Shown: in pieces, positions 35,800 through 44,834 of the stretch | Layout of the letters: each line of letters begins with the position of its first letter | Position numbering within the stretch: the first letter of the stretch is position 1 | Origin: CAYTEO01 sp964436825 | GTDB lineage: Bacteria; Krumholzibacteriota; Krumholzibacteriia; LZORAL124-64-63 | DNA length: 64,000 bases | Assembly: GCA_964436825.1 (NCBI GenBank) | Contig: CAYTEO010000003.1 | Location: forward strand, 73,337-137,336 | Direction: 5' to 3' | Translations under genes and position numbers: made by a program | The notes under the pieces: generated by a model | The model's database searches: none | Told to the model about the DNA's origin: nothing | The model's input: only the letters and a program-made list of their open reading frames with translations

Positions 35800-35829
35800 A
35801 TTCTCCCGGCCGGCGCCGGGAGAGGTCAA
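35800..35829 (-). promoter_or_regulatory. Promoter for the sulfatase-like/membrane protein pair
   Basis: On the minus strand, TTGACC (35829-35824), 18 bases, GAGAAT (35805-35800). The start point would be near 35793, about 22 bases before the chosen ATG. The spacer contains a CCCGGCGCCGGCCGGG near-palindrome. Confidence 0.4.
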
Positions 35830-35834
35830 GGAAC

Positions 35835-35862
35835 TTGCCAGCGTCCCAGGCGATGCTATCGT
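35835..35862 (+). promoter_or_regulatory. Promoter for glutaryl-CoA dehydrogenase
   Basis: TTGCCA (35835-35840), 16 bases, TATCGT (35857-35862). The start point near 35869 would give a leader of about 30 bases. It lies back to back with the sulfatase-like promoter, the two -35 boxes being five bases apart. Confidence 0.5.
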
Positions 35863-35898
35863 GCCTGGAACCGGGAAACGCAAGAACGGAGGAAGATG

Positions 35899-37065
35899 AT
35901 GCATCCCTACCGCGGCGTCGACTACTACGGATTCGAGGAACTCCTCTCCGACGAGGAACGGGCCGTCCGCGACATGGTCCGCACCTTCGTCGAGCGGGAG
36001 TTCCTGCCGGTCGTCCGGCAGCACCACCGGGCCGGCACCTTCCCCACCGACCTGGTCCCCGAGCTGGGCCGCCTCGGCCTGCTGGGAGCCCACGTCCAAG
36101 GCCCCGGCTGCCCGGGGCTGTCGGCCACCGTCTACGGGATCATCTGCCAGGAGCTGGAGCGGGGCGACAGCGGCCTGCGCAGCTTCGTCTCGGTCCAGGG
36201 TAGCCTGGTCATGTGGCCCATCGCCACCTACGGCAGCGAGGAGCAGCAGCGCCGCTGGCTGCCGGAGCTGGCCAGCGGCCGGCTGATCGGCTGCTTCGGG
36301 CTGACCGAGGCGGGCCACGGCAGCGACCCCGGCGGCATGGAGACGACCGCCGTCCGCGACGGCACCGACTGGATCCTCCACGGCGGCAAGATGTGGATCA
36401 CCAACGCCGACCTGGCGGACGTGGCCATCGTCTGGGCCCGCACCGACGAGGGTGTCCGCGGCTTCCTGGTCGAGCGCGACCGGGAGGGATTCTCCAGCCA
36501 GCCGATCCAGGGCAAGTACAGCCTGCGCGCCAGCGACACCGGCGAGCTGGTCCTGGACGAGGTCCGCGTTCCCGAGGCGAACCGCCTTCCCGGCGCCCGC
36601 GGCCTGCGCGCGCCGCTGAGCTGCCTCAACGAGGCCCGCTACGGGATCGCCTGGGGCGCCGTGGGCGCCGCGGCCGACTGCTACGACACCGCCCTGCAGT
36701 ATGCCGGCGAGCGGGAACAGTTCGGCCGGCCCATCTCCGGGTTCCAGCTCGTCCAGCGCCGCCTGGTGCGGATGCTGACCCGGGTGACCACGTCCCAGGC
36801 CCTGGCCCACCGCCTGGGCCGGCTGAAGGACGCGGGGCGGGCGCGCTTCCCCCAGGTCTCGCTGGCCAAGCGGCACAACGTCGCCGCCGCCCTGGCCAAC
36901 GCCCGGGAGGCACGGGCCGTCCTGGGGGCCGCCGGCATCACCGACGAGTACCCCGTCGGTCGCCACCTGACGAACCTGGAGTCGGTCTACACCTACGAGG
37001 GGACCCACGACATCCACACCCTGATCGTGGGGGCCGACATCACCGGCCAGGAAGCCTTCCGCTGA
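35899..37065 (+). CDS. gcdH: Glutaryl-CoA dehydrogenase
   Basis: FAD enzyme oxidising and decarboxylating glutaryl-CoA to crotonyl-CoA in lysine/tryptophan breakdown. 388 residues. Acyl-CoA dehydrogenase motifs are CFGLTEAGHGSDPGGM (FAD/substrate loop), KMWITNADLADV, EREQFGRPISGFQLVQ and the C-terminal YTYEGTHDIHTLI, where Glu367 is the catalytic base position of glutaryl-CoA dehydrogenases. There are two adjacent ATG codons; the second (35899) is six bases from GGAGG, the first (35896) only three. Other acyl-CoA dehydrogenases share the fold, but the EGTHDIH motif favours this call. A single-gene unit. Confidence 0.88.
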   Translation: MHPYRGVDYYGFEELLSDEERAVRDMVRTFVEREFLPVVRQHHRAGTFPTDLVPELGRLGLLGAHVQGPGCPGLSATVYGIICQELERGDSGLRSFVSVQGSLVMWPIATYGSEEQQRRWLPELASGRLIGCFGLTEAGHGSDPGGMETTAVRDGTDWILHGGKMWITNADLADVAIVWARTDEGVRGFLVERDREGFSSQPIQGKYSLRASDTGELVLDEVRVPEANRLPGARGLRAPLSCLNEARYGIAWGAVGAAADCYDTALQYAGEREQFGRPISGFQLVQRRLVRMLTRVTTSQALAHRLGRLKDAGRARFPQVSLAKRHNVAAALANAREARAVLGAAGITDEYPVGRHLTNLESVYTYEGTHDIHTLIVGADITGQEAFR

Positions 37066-37086
37066 GCGGTGTCGCGCCGGCACGAC

Positions 37087-37117
37087 GCTGCCCGGCGTCC
37101 GCGGGACGCCGGGCAGC
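37087..37117. terminator. Perfect hairpin between convergent gcdH and nuoN
   Basis: A 14-base-pair perfect stem, GCTGCCCGGCGTCC and its complement, with a three-base loop. It lies in the 76-base gap between the stop codons of two convergent genes. No U-tract follows on either strand. It is likely a bidirectional intrinsic-like terminator or an RNA 3'-end stabiliser. Confidence 0.7.
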
Positions 37118-37141
37118 GGCAACCGGGTATCCGGGTGCGGA

Positions 37142-38662
37142 TCAGAACATCAGCGACCGGAAGGCCCAGGCGGCCACCGAGTGCAGCGCCCCCGGCAACA
37201 CCCCCAGCACCAGCACGAGCACGGCCAGCACGCCAGCCGTGAAGGCCGTCTCCCAGCCCTGGCCCCGCCAGGGTTCCTCTTCCGGCTCGCGCATGTACAT
37301 CAGCACGACGATCCGCAGGTAGTAGTAGACCGACAGCAGGGAGTTGACGACGCCCCAGATGGCCAGGGGCAGCAGCCCCGCCTTCACGACGGCGTCGAAG
37401 ATGTAGAACTTCCCGATGAACCCCGCCGTGGGCGGGATGCCGGCCAGGGAGAACATGAACACGGCCAGGGCCGCCGCCACCAGGGGCTGCCGCCTGGCCA
37501 GGCCGGCGTAGCCGTCGCTCTGGTCCGCCTCGTCGGTCCGGCTGCGGCTCAGGTGGACGACGATCCCGAAGGCCCCCAGGTTCATCAGCGCGTAGCTGAC
37601 CAGGTAGAAGAGCAGGGCGCTGCCGGCGGCCATCCCGATCTCCTCCTGCATGATGGCGGCGCCGCCGCCGCGGGCGGGCGCCAGCAGGGCCAGCACGCCC
37701 AGCAGCAGGTAACCGGCGTGGGCGATGCTGGAGTAGGCCAGCATCCGCTTCAGCCCCGTCTGGGAGAGGGCCACCAGGTTGCCGTAGGTCATCGTCGCCA
37801 CCGCGAGGACGGCCAGCAGCGGGAACCAGATGTCGGCGACGACCGGTGCCAGCAGCCACACGAAGCGGACCAGGGCGGCCACGGCCGCCGCCTTGACCCC
37901 GGTCGCCATCAGGCCGGTCGTGTAGGCCGGCGCACCGTCGTAGACGTCGGGGGTCCACATGTGGAACGGGACCATCGCCACCTTGAAGCCGAAGGCCACC
38001 AGGACCAGGCCCACGCCGGCGGCCAGCAGGAACCCGCGGGACCCGCCCGCGCCGACGGCGGCGCCGAGGGCGGCGTAGCCCGTCCCTCCGGCCTGGCCGT
38101 AGAGCAGGGCGCTGCCCAGCAGGAGGATCACCGAGGCGAAGGCGCCCAGGATGAGGTACTTGAAGCCTGCCTCGCTGGAGCGCAGCGAACCGCGGTTGCC
38201 CGCCGCCAGCAGGTAGACCGACAGGCTCATCGTCTCGATCCCCAGGTAGAGGGAGAGCAGGTCGGTGGCGGCGACCAGGACCATCATCCCCAGGATCGCC
38301 AGCAGCAGCAGGGGGTAGAACTCGGGGCGGTAGCGCCCGTCGCGGTCGTAGAGACCGGTGGCGAAGACGACCGTCGGCATCCCGATCATCAGCAGCAGGT
38401 CGTGGAGGAAGCGGACGAACGGGCCGGCCGCCAGCATCCCCCCCATCAGGCCGTCGGCGGGCGGCTGGGCCGGCGCCGCGTGCTGCGCCAGCAGCGCGCC
38501 CAGCAGCGTCAGCAGCGTCAGCATCGACAGGTGGTCCTTGCGCAGGCTGCGCACGAAGGAGTCGACCAGCAGCACCAGCAGGGCGCCGGCGGTGACGACG
38601 AGGTACGGCAACAGCCAGGGCCACTGGTGGGAGAGATCGAGGCCGATCCGCAGCTCCGTCAT
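37142..38662 (-). CDS. nuoN: NADH-quinone oxidoreductase subunit N
   Basis: 506 residues, about fourteen helices. Antiporter-like proton-channel subunit of complex I, with the family pattern TDLLSLYLGIETMSLSVYLL (the conserved Glu of helix 5) and a central Lys in helix 7 (FGFKVAMVPFHMWTPDVYDG). Last gene of the nuo operon. The ATG at 38662 has GGAGG seven bases upstream and overlaps the nuoM stop by four bases. Confidence 0.95.
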   Translation of the reverse strand: MTELRIGLDLSHQWPWLLPYLVVTAGALLVLLVDSFVRSLRKDHLSMLTLLTLLGALLAQHAAPAQPPADGLMGGMLAAGPFVRFLHDLLLMIGMPTVVFATGLYDRDGRYRPEFYPLLLLAILGMMVLVAATDLLSLYLGIETMSLSVYLLAAGNRGSLRSSEAGFKYLILGAFASVILLLGSALLYGQAGGTGYAALGAAVGAGGSRGFLLAAGVGLVLVAFGFKVAMVPFHMWTPDVYDGAPAYTTGLMATGVKAAAVAALVRFVWLLAPVVADIWFPLLAVLAVATMTYGNLVALSQTGLKRMLAYSSIAHAGYLLLGVLALLAPARGGGAAIMQEEIGMAAGSALLFYLVSYALMNLGAFGIVVHLSRSRTDEADQSDGYAGLARRQPLVAAALAVFMFSLAGIPPTAGFIGKFYIFDAVVKAGLLPLAIWGVVNSLLSVYYYLRIVVLMYMREPEEEPWRGQGWETAFTAGVLAVLVLVLGVLPGALHSVAAWAFRSLMF

Positions 38663-40227
38663 TCCGTTTCCTCCCCATGGGTGCTCCGGGAGCCGGGAGC
38701 GTCGGCGAACATGACGTCGGCCGGCGCGTGTCTGCCGGCGGCGATGGCGGTCACCGGCGCCAGCAACCGCTCCACCGACGGCTGCATCCGCTCGACCAGC
38801 GGGGCCGGGTGGACCCCCAGCAGGACGATCATCACCAGGATGGGCAGCAGGACCCCCCACTCACGCGGCGTCAGGTCGGGCAGGCCGCGGTTCTCCTCGC
38901 GGGAGAGCTTGCCCAGGAAGACGCGCTGGTACATCCACAGCATGTAGAAGGCCCCCAGGACGACCCCGGTGGCGGCCAGGACCGTCAGCAGGCGGGCATG
39001 GTGCAGCAGCGTGCTGCCGAACGAGCCGAACAGGATCAGGAACTCGCCGGTGAAGCCGCTCAGCCCCGGCAGGCCGATGCTGGCCAGGGTGGCGAACATG
39101 AACACCGCCGCGTAGGCCGGCATGGCGTGGGCCAGGCCGCCGAAGTCGGCGATCCGGCGCGTGTGGCGGCGCTCGTAGATGACCCCGACGAGCAGGAAGA
39201 GGGCGCCGGTCGACAGGCCGTGGCCGAGCATCTGGTAGACGCCGCCCACCGCCCCGGTGACCGTCAGGCTGAACAGACCCAGCACGACGAACCCCAGGTG
39301 GCTGACGCTGGAATAGGCGACCAGCTTCTTGACGTCGCGCTGGACCAGGGCCACCAGGGCGCCGTAGATGATCCCCACGACCGCCAGGGCGGCCAGCCAG
39401 GGCGCCAGGCGCAGGGCGGCGTCGGGGAACAGGGGGATGGAGAACCGCAGCAGGCCGTAGGTCCCCATCTTCAGCAGGATCCCGGCCAGGACGACCGAGC
39501 CGGCCGTCGGCGCCTCGACGTGGGCGTCGGGCAGCCAGGTGTGGAACGGGAAGATCGGCACCTTGATGGCGAAGGCCAGGGTGAAGGCCAGGAAGAGCCA
39601 CAGCTGCTCCCGCGGCCCCAGGGCGAGCTGCTGGAAGTCGGCCAGGGCCATGCTGCCGGCCAGGTGGTAGCAGTACAGGATGGTCACGAGCATGAAGACC
39701 GAACCGACCATCGTGTAGATGAAGAACTTGACCGCCGCGTAGATCCGCCGCTCACCGCCCCAGATGCCGATCAGCAGGGCCATGGGGATGAGCATCGCCT
39801 CCCAGAAGACGTAGAACAGCAGCATGTCGCGGGCCAGGAAGGTCCCGAGCATCGCGGTCTGCAGCAGCAGCAGGAAGGCCATCGCCTCGCGGACCCGCTC
39901 GTCGATCGCCCGCCACGTGCTCCAGGCGACCAGCGGCCCGAAGAAGGTCGTCAGCAGGACCAGCAGCAGCGAGACGCCGTCGCAGCCCAGGGAGTAGGAG
40001 ATCTTCCCGCCGGCCAGCCACGGCACGTGCTCGACGAACTGGTCGGCGGCCTCCCCCACCCGGAAGTGGAACCAGAGGTGGAGGGAGAGGACGAAGTCGA
40101 CCAGCAGCGTCGCCAGTGCCAGCCAGCGCGCCGCCTGCGGCCGCCGCCCCAGCAGCAGGACCGCCACCGCGCCCAGCAGCGGGAAGAAGACGACCCAGGA
40201 CAGGATATGCTCGGTGATCAGTGACAC
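38659..40227 (-). CDS. nuoM: NADH-quinone oxidoreductase subunit M
   Basis: 522 residues, about fourteen helices. Proton-translocating antiporter-like subunit of complex I. Signatures are FYVFWEAMLIPMALLIGIWG (conserved Glu), AFAIKVPIFPFHTWLPDAHVEAP (conserved Lys) and KKLVAYSSVSHLGFV. GTG start at 40227 with GGGGAGG upstream, 12 bases after the nuoL stop. Residues after about 490 are variable, as is usual. Confidence 0.96.
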   Translation of the reverse strand: MSLITEHILSWVVFFPLLGAVAVLLLGRRPQAARWLALATLLVDFVLSLHLWFHFRVGEAADQFVEHVPWLAGGKISYSLGCDGVSLLLVLLTTFFGPLVAWSTWRAIDERVREAMAFLLLLQTAMLGTFLARDMLLFYVFWEAMLIPMALLIGIWGGERRIYAAVKFFIYTMVGSVFMLVTILYCYHLAGSMALADFQQLALGPREQLWLFLAFTLAFAIKVPIFPFHTWLPDAHVEAPTAGSVVLAGILLKMGTYGLLRFSIPLFPDAALRLAPWLAALAVVGIIYGALVALVQRDVKKLVAYSSVSHLGFVVLGLFSLTVTGAVGGVYQMLGHGLSTGALFLLVGVIYERRHTRRIADFGGLAHAMPAYAAVFMFATLASIGLPGLSGFTGEFLILFGSFGSTLLHHARLLTVLAATGVVLGAFYMLWMYQRVFLGKLSREENRGLPDLTPREWGVLLPILVMIVLLGVHPAPLVERMQPSVERLLAPVTAIAAGRHAPADVMFADAPGSRSTHGEETE

Positions 40228-40239
40228 GTCCGTCCTCCC

Positions 40240-42201
40240 CTAGCCGTGGAGCGTCAGGTAGATCATGAAGGCGACGGTGCCCGCCGCCAGCATCCAGGCG
40301 TAGAAGCGCAGCATCCCGTTCTGCAGCAGCCGCAGGACCGCGCTGACGATGGCCACCAGCAGGGCGCTGCCGTTGACCAGCAGGCCGTCGATCAGCCCCG
40401 TGTCGATCCCCTTCCAGAGCACCTTCTCCGAGAGGGCGTGGCCGGGACGGATGAAGGCGGCGTCGTAGAGCTCGTCGACGTAGTACTTGTTGGCCAGCAG
40501 GCGGTAGGGCCGGCTGCCGGCGAAGTGGCGCAGGGTGTCGGCGATGTCGGTCCGCTTGCCGTAGACCCACCAGCCGGCCAGCAGCCCGAGCAGCGCCAGG
40601 GTCACCGAGGCGCCGGCCAGCAGCCACTCGGTCGAGGCCGCTTCCGCCGCGGCGGCGTGGGCCGGGCCGTGGCCGTGGGCGAAGACCGGCTCGAGCCACT
40701 GCTCGAACTGGTTGTGCCCGCCCATGAAGTGCGGGATGCCGATCCAGCCGCCGGCTAGCGACAGGACCGCCAGCACGACCAGCGGGACGGTCATCGTCGG
40801 GGGCGATTCGTGGATGTGGTGGCGGATCTCCTCGGGGGCGCGGTTCTCGCCCAGGAAGGTCAGCGAGACCAGCCGCATCATGTAGAAGGCCGTCAGGCCC
40901 GCCCCCAGGAAGCCGAGCAGCCAGGCGACGACGTTGCCGCGCAGGAAGGCCTGGCCCAGGATCTCGTCCTTGCTGAAGAAGCCCGCGAAGGGGAAGACGC
41001 CGGCCAGGGCCAGGGTCCCGGCCAGGAAGGTCCACCAGGTCACCGGCATCCGGCGGCGCAGCCCGCCCATCAGGCGCATGTCCTGCTCGTTGCTCATGGC
41101 GTGGATGACCGAGCCGCTGCCCAGGAACAGCAGGGCCTTGAAGAAGGCGTGGGTCATCAGGTGGAAGATCCCCGCCGCGAAGGCGCCCACGCCGCAGGCC
41201 AGCATCATGTAGCCGAGCTGGCTGACCGTCGAGTAGGCCAGCACCTTCTTGATGTCGTTCTGGGCCAGGGCGATGGTCGCCGCATACAGGGCCGTCACGG
41301 CGCCGACGGCGGCGACGACCCCCATCGCCGTCGGGGACATGACGAACAGGAAGTTGAGGCGGCTGATCATGTAGACGCCGGCGGTGACCATCGTCGCCGC
41401 GTGGATCAGCGCCGAGACGGGGGTCGGGCCGGCCATGGCGTCGGGCAGCCAGATGTACAGGGGGATCTGGGCCGACTTGCCCGTCGCGCCCAGGAACAGC
41501 AGCAGGGCGGCGGCCGTCGCCACCGGTGCCAGCAGGTGACGGTGGTGGGCAAGGGTGGCGAAGGAGAGGACGCCCTCCCCGTCGCCCAGGTGCGGCAGCA
41601 GGGTCGTGGCCAGCAGGAGCATCCCCAGCAGGAAGCCGAAGTCGCCGATCCGGTTGACGATGAACGCCTTCTTGCCGGCCACGGCGTTGGCCTCGTCGTC
41701 GAACCAGAAGCTGATCAGCAGGTAGGAGCAGAGGCCCACCCCCTCCCAGCCCACGAACAGCAGGACCAGGTTCTCGCCCAGCACCAGGGTCAGCATGGCG
41801 AAGATGAACAGGTTGAGGTAGGCGAAGAACCGGGTGAAGCCGGGGTCGTGGGCCATGTAGCCCAGGGAGTAGACGTGGATCAGGAAGCCGACCCCGGTGA
41901 CGACCAGGATCATCACCGCGCTCAGCGGGTCGAGGGCGAAGCCGATGTCGATGGACGCGCCGCCGACGTGCACCCAGCCGCCGACCGTGTCGGTCAGCAG
42001 CCGCGCCTCATCCGGCAGGGACGCCAGGCGCAGGACCGCCTTGATCGACAGCAGCAGCGAGGCGGCCACCGCGGTGCAGGCCAGCAGCCCGGCGAGGCGA
42101 CGCGGCATCCGGCGGACCAGCAGACCGTTGGCCGCCGCGCCCAGCAGCGGGATCAGGACGATCCAGCGCAGCAACGGTTCCACGAGGGCATGGTGTTCCA
42201 C
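40240..42201 (-). CDS. nuoL: NADH-quinone oxidoreductase subunit L
   Basis: 653 residues, the largest antiporter-like subunit. About fifteen N-terminal helices are followed by the lateral (piston) helix region and a last helix at the C-terminus (LAAGTVAFMIYLTLHG). Motifs are FVGWEGVGLCSYLLISFW (conserved Glu), SAQIPLYIWLPDAMAGPTPV (conserved Lys) and KKVLAYSTVSQLGYM. A His/Gly-rich loop around 500-515 is variable. GTG start at 42201 with GGAG eight bases upstream. Confidence 0.96.
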   Translation of the reverse strand: MEHHALVEPLLRWIVLIPLLGAAANGLLVRRMPRRLAGLLACTAVAASLLLSIKAVLRLASLPDEARLLTDTVGGWVHVGGASIDIGFALDPLSAVMILVVTGVGFLIHVYSLGYMAHDPGFTRFFAYLNLFIFAMLTLVLGENLVLLFVGWEGVGLCSYLLISFWFDDEANAVAGKKAFIVNRIGDFGFLLGMLLLATTLLPHLGDGEGVLSFATLAHHRHLLAPVATAAALLLFLGATGKSAQIPLYIWLPDAMAGPTPVSALIHAATMVTAGVYMISRLNFLFVMSPTAMGVVAAVGAVTALYAATIALAQNDIKKVLAYSTVSQLGYMMLACGVGAFAAGIFHLMTHAFFKALLFLGSGSVIHAMSNEQDMRLMGGLRRRMPVTWWTFLAGTLALAGVFPFAGFFSKDEILGQAFLRGNVVAWLLGFLGAGLTAFYMMRLVSLTFLGENRAPEEIRHHIHESPPTMTVPLVVLAVLSLAGGWIGIPHFMGGHNQFEQWLEPVFAHGHGPAHAAAAEAASTEWLLAGASVTLALLGLLAGWWVYGKRTDIADTLRHFAGSRPYRLLANKYYVDELYDAAFIRPGHALSEKVLWKGIDTGLIDGLLVNGSALLVAIVSAVLRLLQNGMLRFYAWMLAAGTVAFMIYLTLHG

Positions 42202-42205
42202 GGCG

Positions 42206-42511
42206 TCACTCCATGAGGGTCTTGAACTCGTCCACGTCGACCGTCCGGCGCAGCCGGAAGATCTCGACCAGGATCGCCAGCCCGATGGCCGCCTCGGCGG
42301 CAGCCACGGCCAGGTTCATCAGCACGAAGACGTGTCCCGACAGGTCGCCCAGCTGGCGGCTGTAGGCGGCGAAGATGATGTTGACGGCATTGAGCATGAT
42401 CTCGATGCCCATGAACATGATCAGGCTGTTGCGCCGCACCAGGACCGCCGAGGCTCCCACCACCAGCAGGGCCGTCGCCAGGACCAGGTAGTGGGTCAAC
42501 GTCACCGCCAT
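42206..42511 (-). CDS. nuoK: NADH-quinone oxidoreductase subunit K
   Basis: 101 residues, three helices, the standard NuoK size. NSLIMFMGIEIMLNAVNIIF and VAAAEAAIGLAILVEIFR carry the two conserved membrane Glu residues of the proton path. The ATG at 42511 lies ten bases inside the end of nuoJ with GGAGGAG upstream. Confidence 0.97.
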   Translation of the reverse strand: MAVTLTHYLVLATALLVVGASAVLVRRNSLIMFMGIEIMLNAVNIIFAAYSRQLGDLSGHVFVLMNLAVAAAEAAIGLAILVEIFRLRRTVDVDEFKTLME

Positions 42512-43017
42512 GGCAGCTCCTCCTCCCGCCGGCCCAGGGCCAGCGCACCGATGATCGCCACCAGCAGGACGACCGAGATGAGCTCGAAGGCCAGCAGGTC
42601 GCGCCCCAGCAGCAGGGCGCCGACGCGCTCGACCGTCCCGGTCGCCTCGGGATCCGGCGCCTTCAGGGGCAGCACGCCGAGGCGCGAGACCCAGCCCAGG
42701 GCGATCACGACGCCGGCCGCGGGCGGCAGCAACAGCACCAGCTTGCGCAGCAGCGGACGCGGCCGCCGCTCCGGCGACAGCTCCGGCCCCTGCAGCATCA
42801 TGATGACGAACAGGAACAGGACCATGATGGCGCCGGCGTAGACCAGCACCTGGAGGATGGCCAGCAGCGGCGCCGAGAGCAGGGCGAACAGGCCCGCCGA
42901 GGCGACGAGGCTGGCGATCAGCCAGACGGCGGCCACGACGGCGTTGCGGCTGACGACCGTCATGACGGCCGTCGCCAGGGTCAAGGCGCCGAACAGATAG
43001 AACAGGACGGTTTCCAC
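42502..43017 (-). CDS. nuoJ: NADH-quinone oxidoreductase subunit J
   Basis: 171 residues, five helices. LQVLVYAGAIMVLFLFVIMM contains the conserved pi-bulge helix 3 of NuoJ. GTG start at 43017 with AAGGGG upstream, 20 bases after nuoI. The C-terminal polar tail (RREEELPWR) overlaps the nuoK start. Confidence 0.95.
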   Translation of the reverse strand: METVLFYLFGALTLATAVMTVVSRNAVVAAVWLIASLVASAGLFALLSAPLLAILQVLVYAGAIMVLFLFVIMMLQGPELSPERRPRPLLRKLVLLLPPAAGVVIALGWVSRLGVLPLKAPDPEATGTVERVGALLLGRDLLAFELISVVLLVAIIGALALGRREEELPWR

Positions 43018-43037
43018 GTTCCCACCCCTTGCCTCGG

Positions 43038-43541
43038 TCAGAGGGTGCCGTCGGTCGTGTTGTTCAGCAGGAACTCCTTGTCCACGTAGAACTTCTCCCT
43101 GCTGTCGGCGGCGATCTCATAGATCCCGGTGTCCAGGCGGATCGCATCGCATGGACACGCCTCCTCGCACAGCCCGCAGTAGACGCAGCGCAGCAGGTCG
43201 ATCTCGAAGCGGGCCGGGTACTTCTCGATCGACGGGTCGGGGTGCTCGGCCGCGGTGATGTGGATGCAGTCGGCCGGGCAGGCGGTGCTGCACATGAAGC
43301 AGGCGACGCAGCGCGGCGAGCCGTCCTCCCGCTGCAGCAGGCGGTGCCGCCCCCGGAAGCGCCGGCTGTAGACGTGCTTCTCCTCCGGGTACTGGATCGT
43401 CGGCATGTCGCGCATGTGCAGGATGTTGCGCACGACGTGCCGGATCGTGATCCAGAGCCCGCGGCCGATCTCCTTCAGGTAGAGCCTCTCGGCCAGGGTC
43501 GGCTTGCCGCCGTAGCCGTGGGGAACCGTCTTGCCTGCCAT
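43038..43541 (-). CDS. nuoI: NADH-quinone oxidoreductase subunit I
   Basis: 167 residues, the ferredoxin-like subunit carrying clusters N6a and N6b next to the membrane. The two motifs are CVACFMCSTACPADC and CVYCGLCEEACPCDA. I chose the ATG at 43541, which has GGGAG seven bases upstream; a GTG at 43559 would add six residues. It lies 21 bases after nuoH. Confidence 0.95.
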   Translation of the reverse strand: MAGKTVPHGYGGKPTLAERLYLKEIGRGLWITIRHVVRNILHMRDMPTIQYPEEKHVYSRRFRGRHRLLQREDGSPRCVACFMCSTACPADCIHITAAEHPDPSIEKYPARFEIDLLRCVYCGLCEEACPCDAIRLDTGIYEIAADSREKFYVDKEFLLNNTTDGTL

Positions 43542-43562
43542 CACACTCTCCCGTCGCACCGC

Positions 43563-44834
43563 TCAGAGGACCGCCACCCACAACGCCGTGGCGACCAGGT
43601 TGGCCAGCGCCAGCGGCAGCATCACCTTCCAGCCCAGGTGCATGAGCTGGTCGTACCGGAAACGGGGCAGGGTCCAGCGAACCCAGATGAACAGCCAGCA
43701 GAAGAAGACCACCTTGCCGACGAAGGCCCCCACCTGCAGCAGCGTCGCGTAGACCGACGCGGCGTCCGGACCGATCCGCCAGGGGCCGAGGGCCATCCCC
43801 GCCAGTCCCGCCAGCTCCAGCAGCAGGAACAGGCCGGCCAGCAGGCCCGGCTCGCGGTCGCGGGCGTCGCCGAACTTGCCCCGTTCCCGCTGGGCCCGCC
43901 GCAGGAAGAGCAGGGCGATCAGGCCGCAGGCCAGGATGTGCAGGGCCGTGTGGACCGTCAGGATGACGCCGGCGTGCTGCTCGATGACCGGCCGCGGCAG
44001 CCAGGGGATGTTCCAGCCGCCGAAGAACAGGGTGGCGATCAGGGCCGAGGCGACCACCAGGTTGGCGTACTCCGCCATGAAGAACAGGGCGAACTTCATG
44101 GAGCTGTACTCCAGGTGGTAGCCGCTGACAAGCTCGCTCTCCCCCTCCGGCAGGTCGAACGGGACACGGTTCGTCTCGGCGAAGGCCGCGGTCAGGAAGA
44201 GGATCGCCCCCAGCGGCTGGACGACGACGCCCCACTTGGGCAGGAAGCCCCAGAGCAGTTCCCCCTGGCCGGCGACGATGTCGGTCAGCCGCAGCGACTG
44301 GAAGACCAGCAGCAGCCCCATGATCGACATCCCCATGGCGATCTCGTAGCTGATCATCTGGCTGCTGGAGCGGATGGCCCCCAGGAAGGCGTACTTGTTG
44401 TTGCTGGCCCAGCCGCCGGTGACGATGCCGTAGGTCCCCAGGCTGGCGATGGCCAGCACGTAGAGGATGCCGACGTTCAGGTCGGCGACGACCAGCGGGA
44501 TCCGCTGCCCGCCCACCTGGAGGTAGTCGCCGAAGGGGATGACCGCGTACGTGCAGAGCGAGACGAAGAAGACCAGCACCGGCGCCAGGGCGTAGAGGGC
44601 GCGGTGGGCGCCGTCGGGGATGAAGTCCTCCTTGAACAGGAGCTTCAGCACGTCGGCGATGGGATGGATCAGGCCGCCCAGGCGGATGCCGGCGATGCCG
44701 GCCCGGTTGGGACCGGTCCGGTCCTGGATGAAGGCCGACCCCTTGCGCTCGGCCCAGATCAGCACCGGCACCAGCCCGACGATGACGGTCAGCATGAAGA
44801 CGATCTTGGCCAGGGTGATCCAGACGACGGACAT
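43563..44834 (-). CDS. nuoH: NADH-quinone oxidoreductase subunit H
   Basis: 423 residues, about nine helices, forming the quinone-binding chamber with NuoB and NuoD. Motifs are AERKGSAFIQDRTGPNRAG and ETNRVPFDLPEGESELVSGY, with the acidic residues of the E-channel. The ATG at 44834 overlaps the last base of the nuoG stop. A GTG at 44837, better spaced from GGAGG, would add one residue. Confidence 0.96.
   Translation of the reverse strand: MSVVWITLAKIVFMLTVIVGLVPVLIWAERKGSAFIQDRTGPNRAGIAGIRLGGLIHPIADVLKLLFKEDFIPDGAHRALYALAPVLVFFVSLCTYAVIPFGDYLQVGGQRIPLVVADLNVGILYVLAIASLGTYGIVTGGWASNNKYAFLGAIRSSSQMISYEIAMGMSIMGLLLVFQSLRLTDIVAGQGELLWGFLPKWGVVVQPLGAILFLTAAFAETNRVPFDLPEGESELVSGYHLEYSSMKFALFFMAEYANLVVASALIATLFFGGWNIPWLPRPVIEQHAGVILTVHTALHILACGLIALLFLRRAQRERGKFGDARDREPGLLAGLFLLLELAGLAGMALGPWRIGPDAASVYATLLQVGAFVGKVVFFCWLFIWVRWTLPRFRYDQLMHLGWKVMLPLALANLVATALWVAVL

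Noticed and set aside
35722..35898. Longer N-terminal extension of glutaryl-CoA dehydrogenase
   Set aside because: The upstream in-frame codons cross the divergent promoter region and code for a peptide unlike the family; GGAGG marks the start near 35899.
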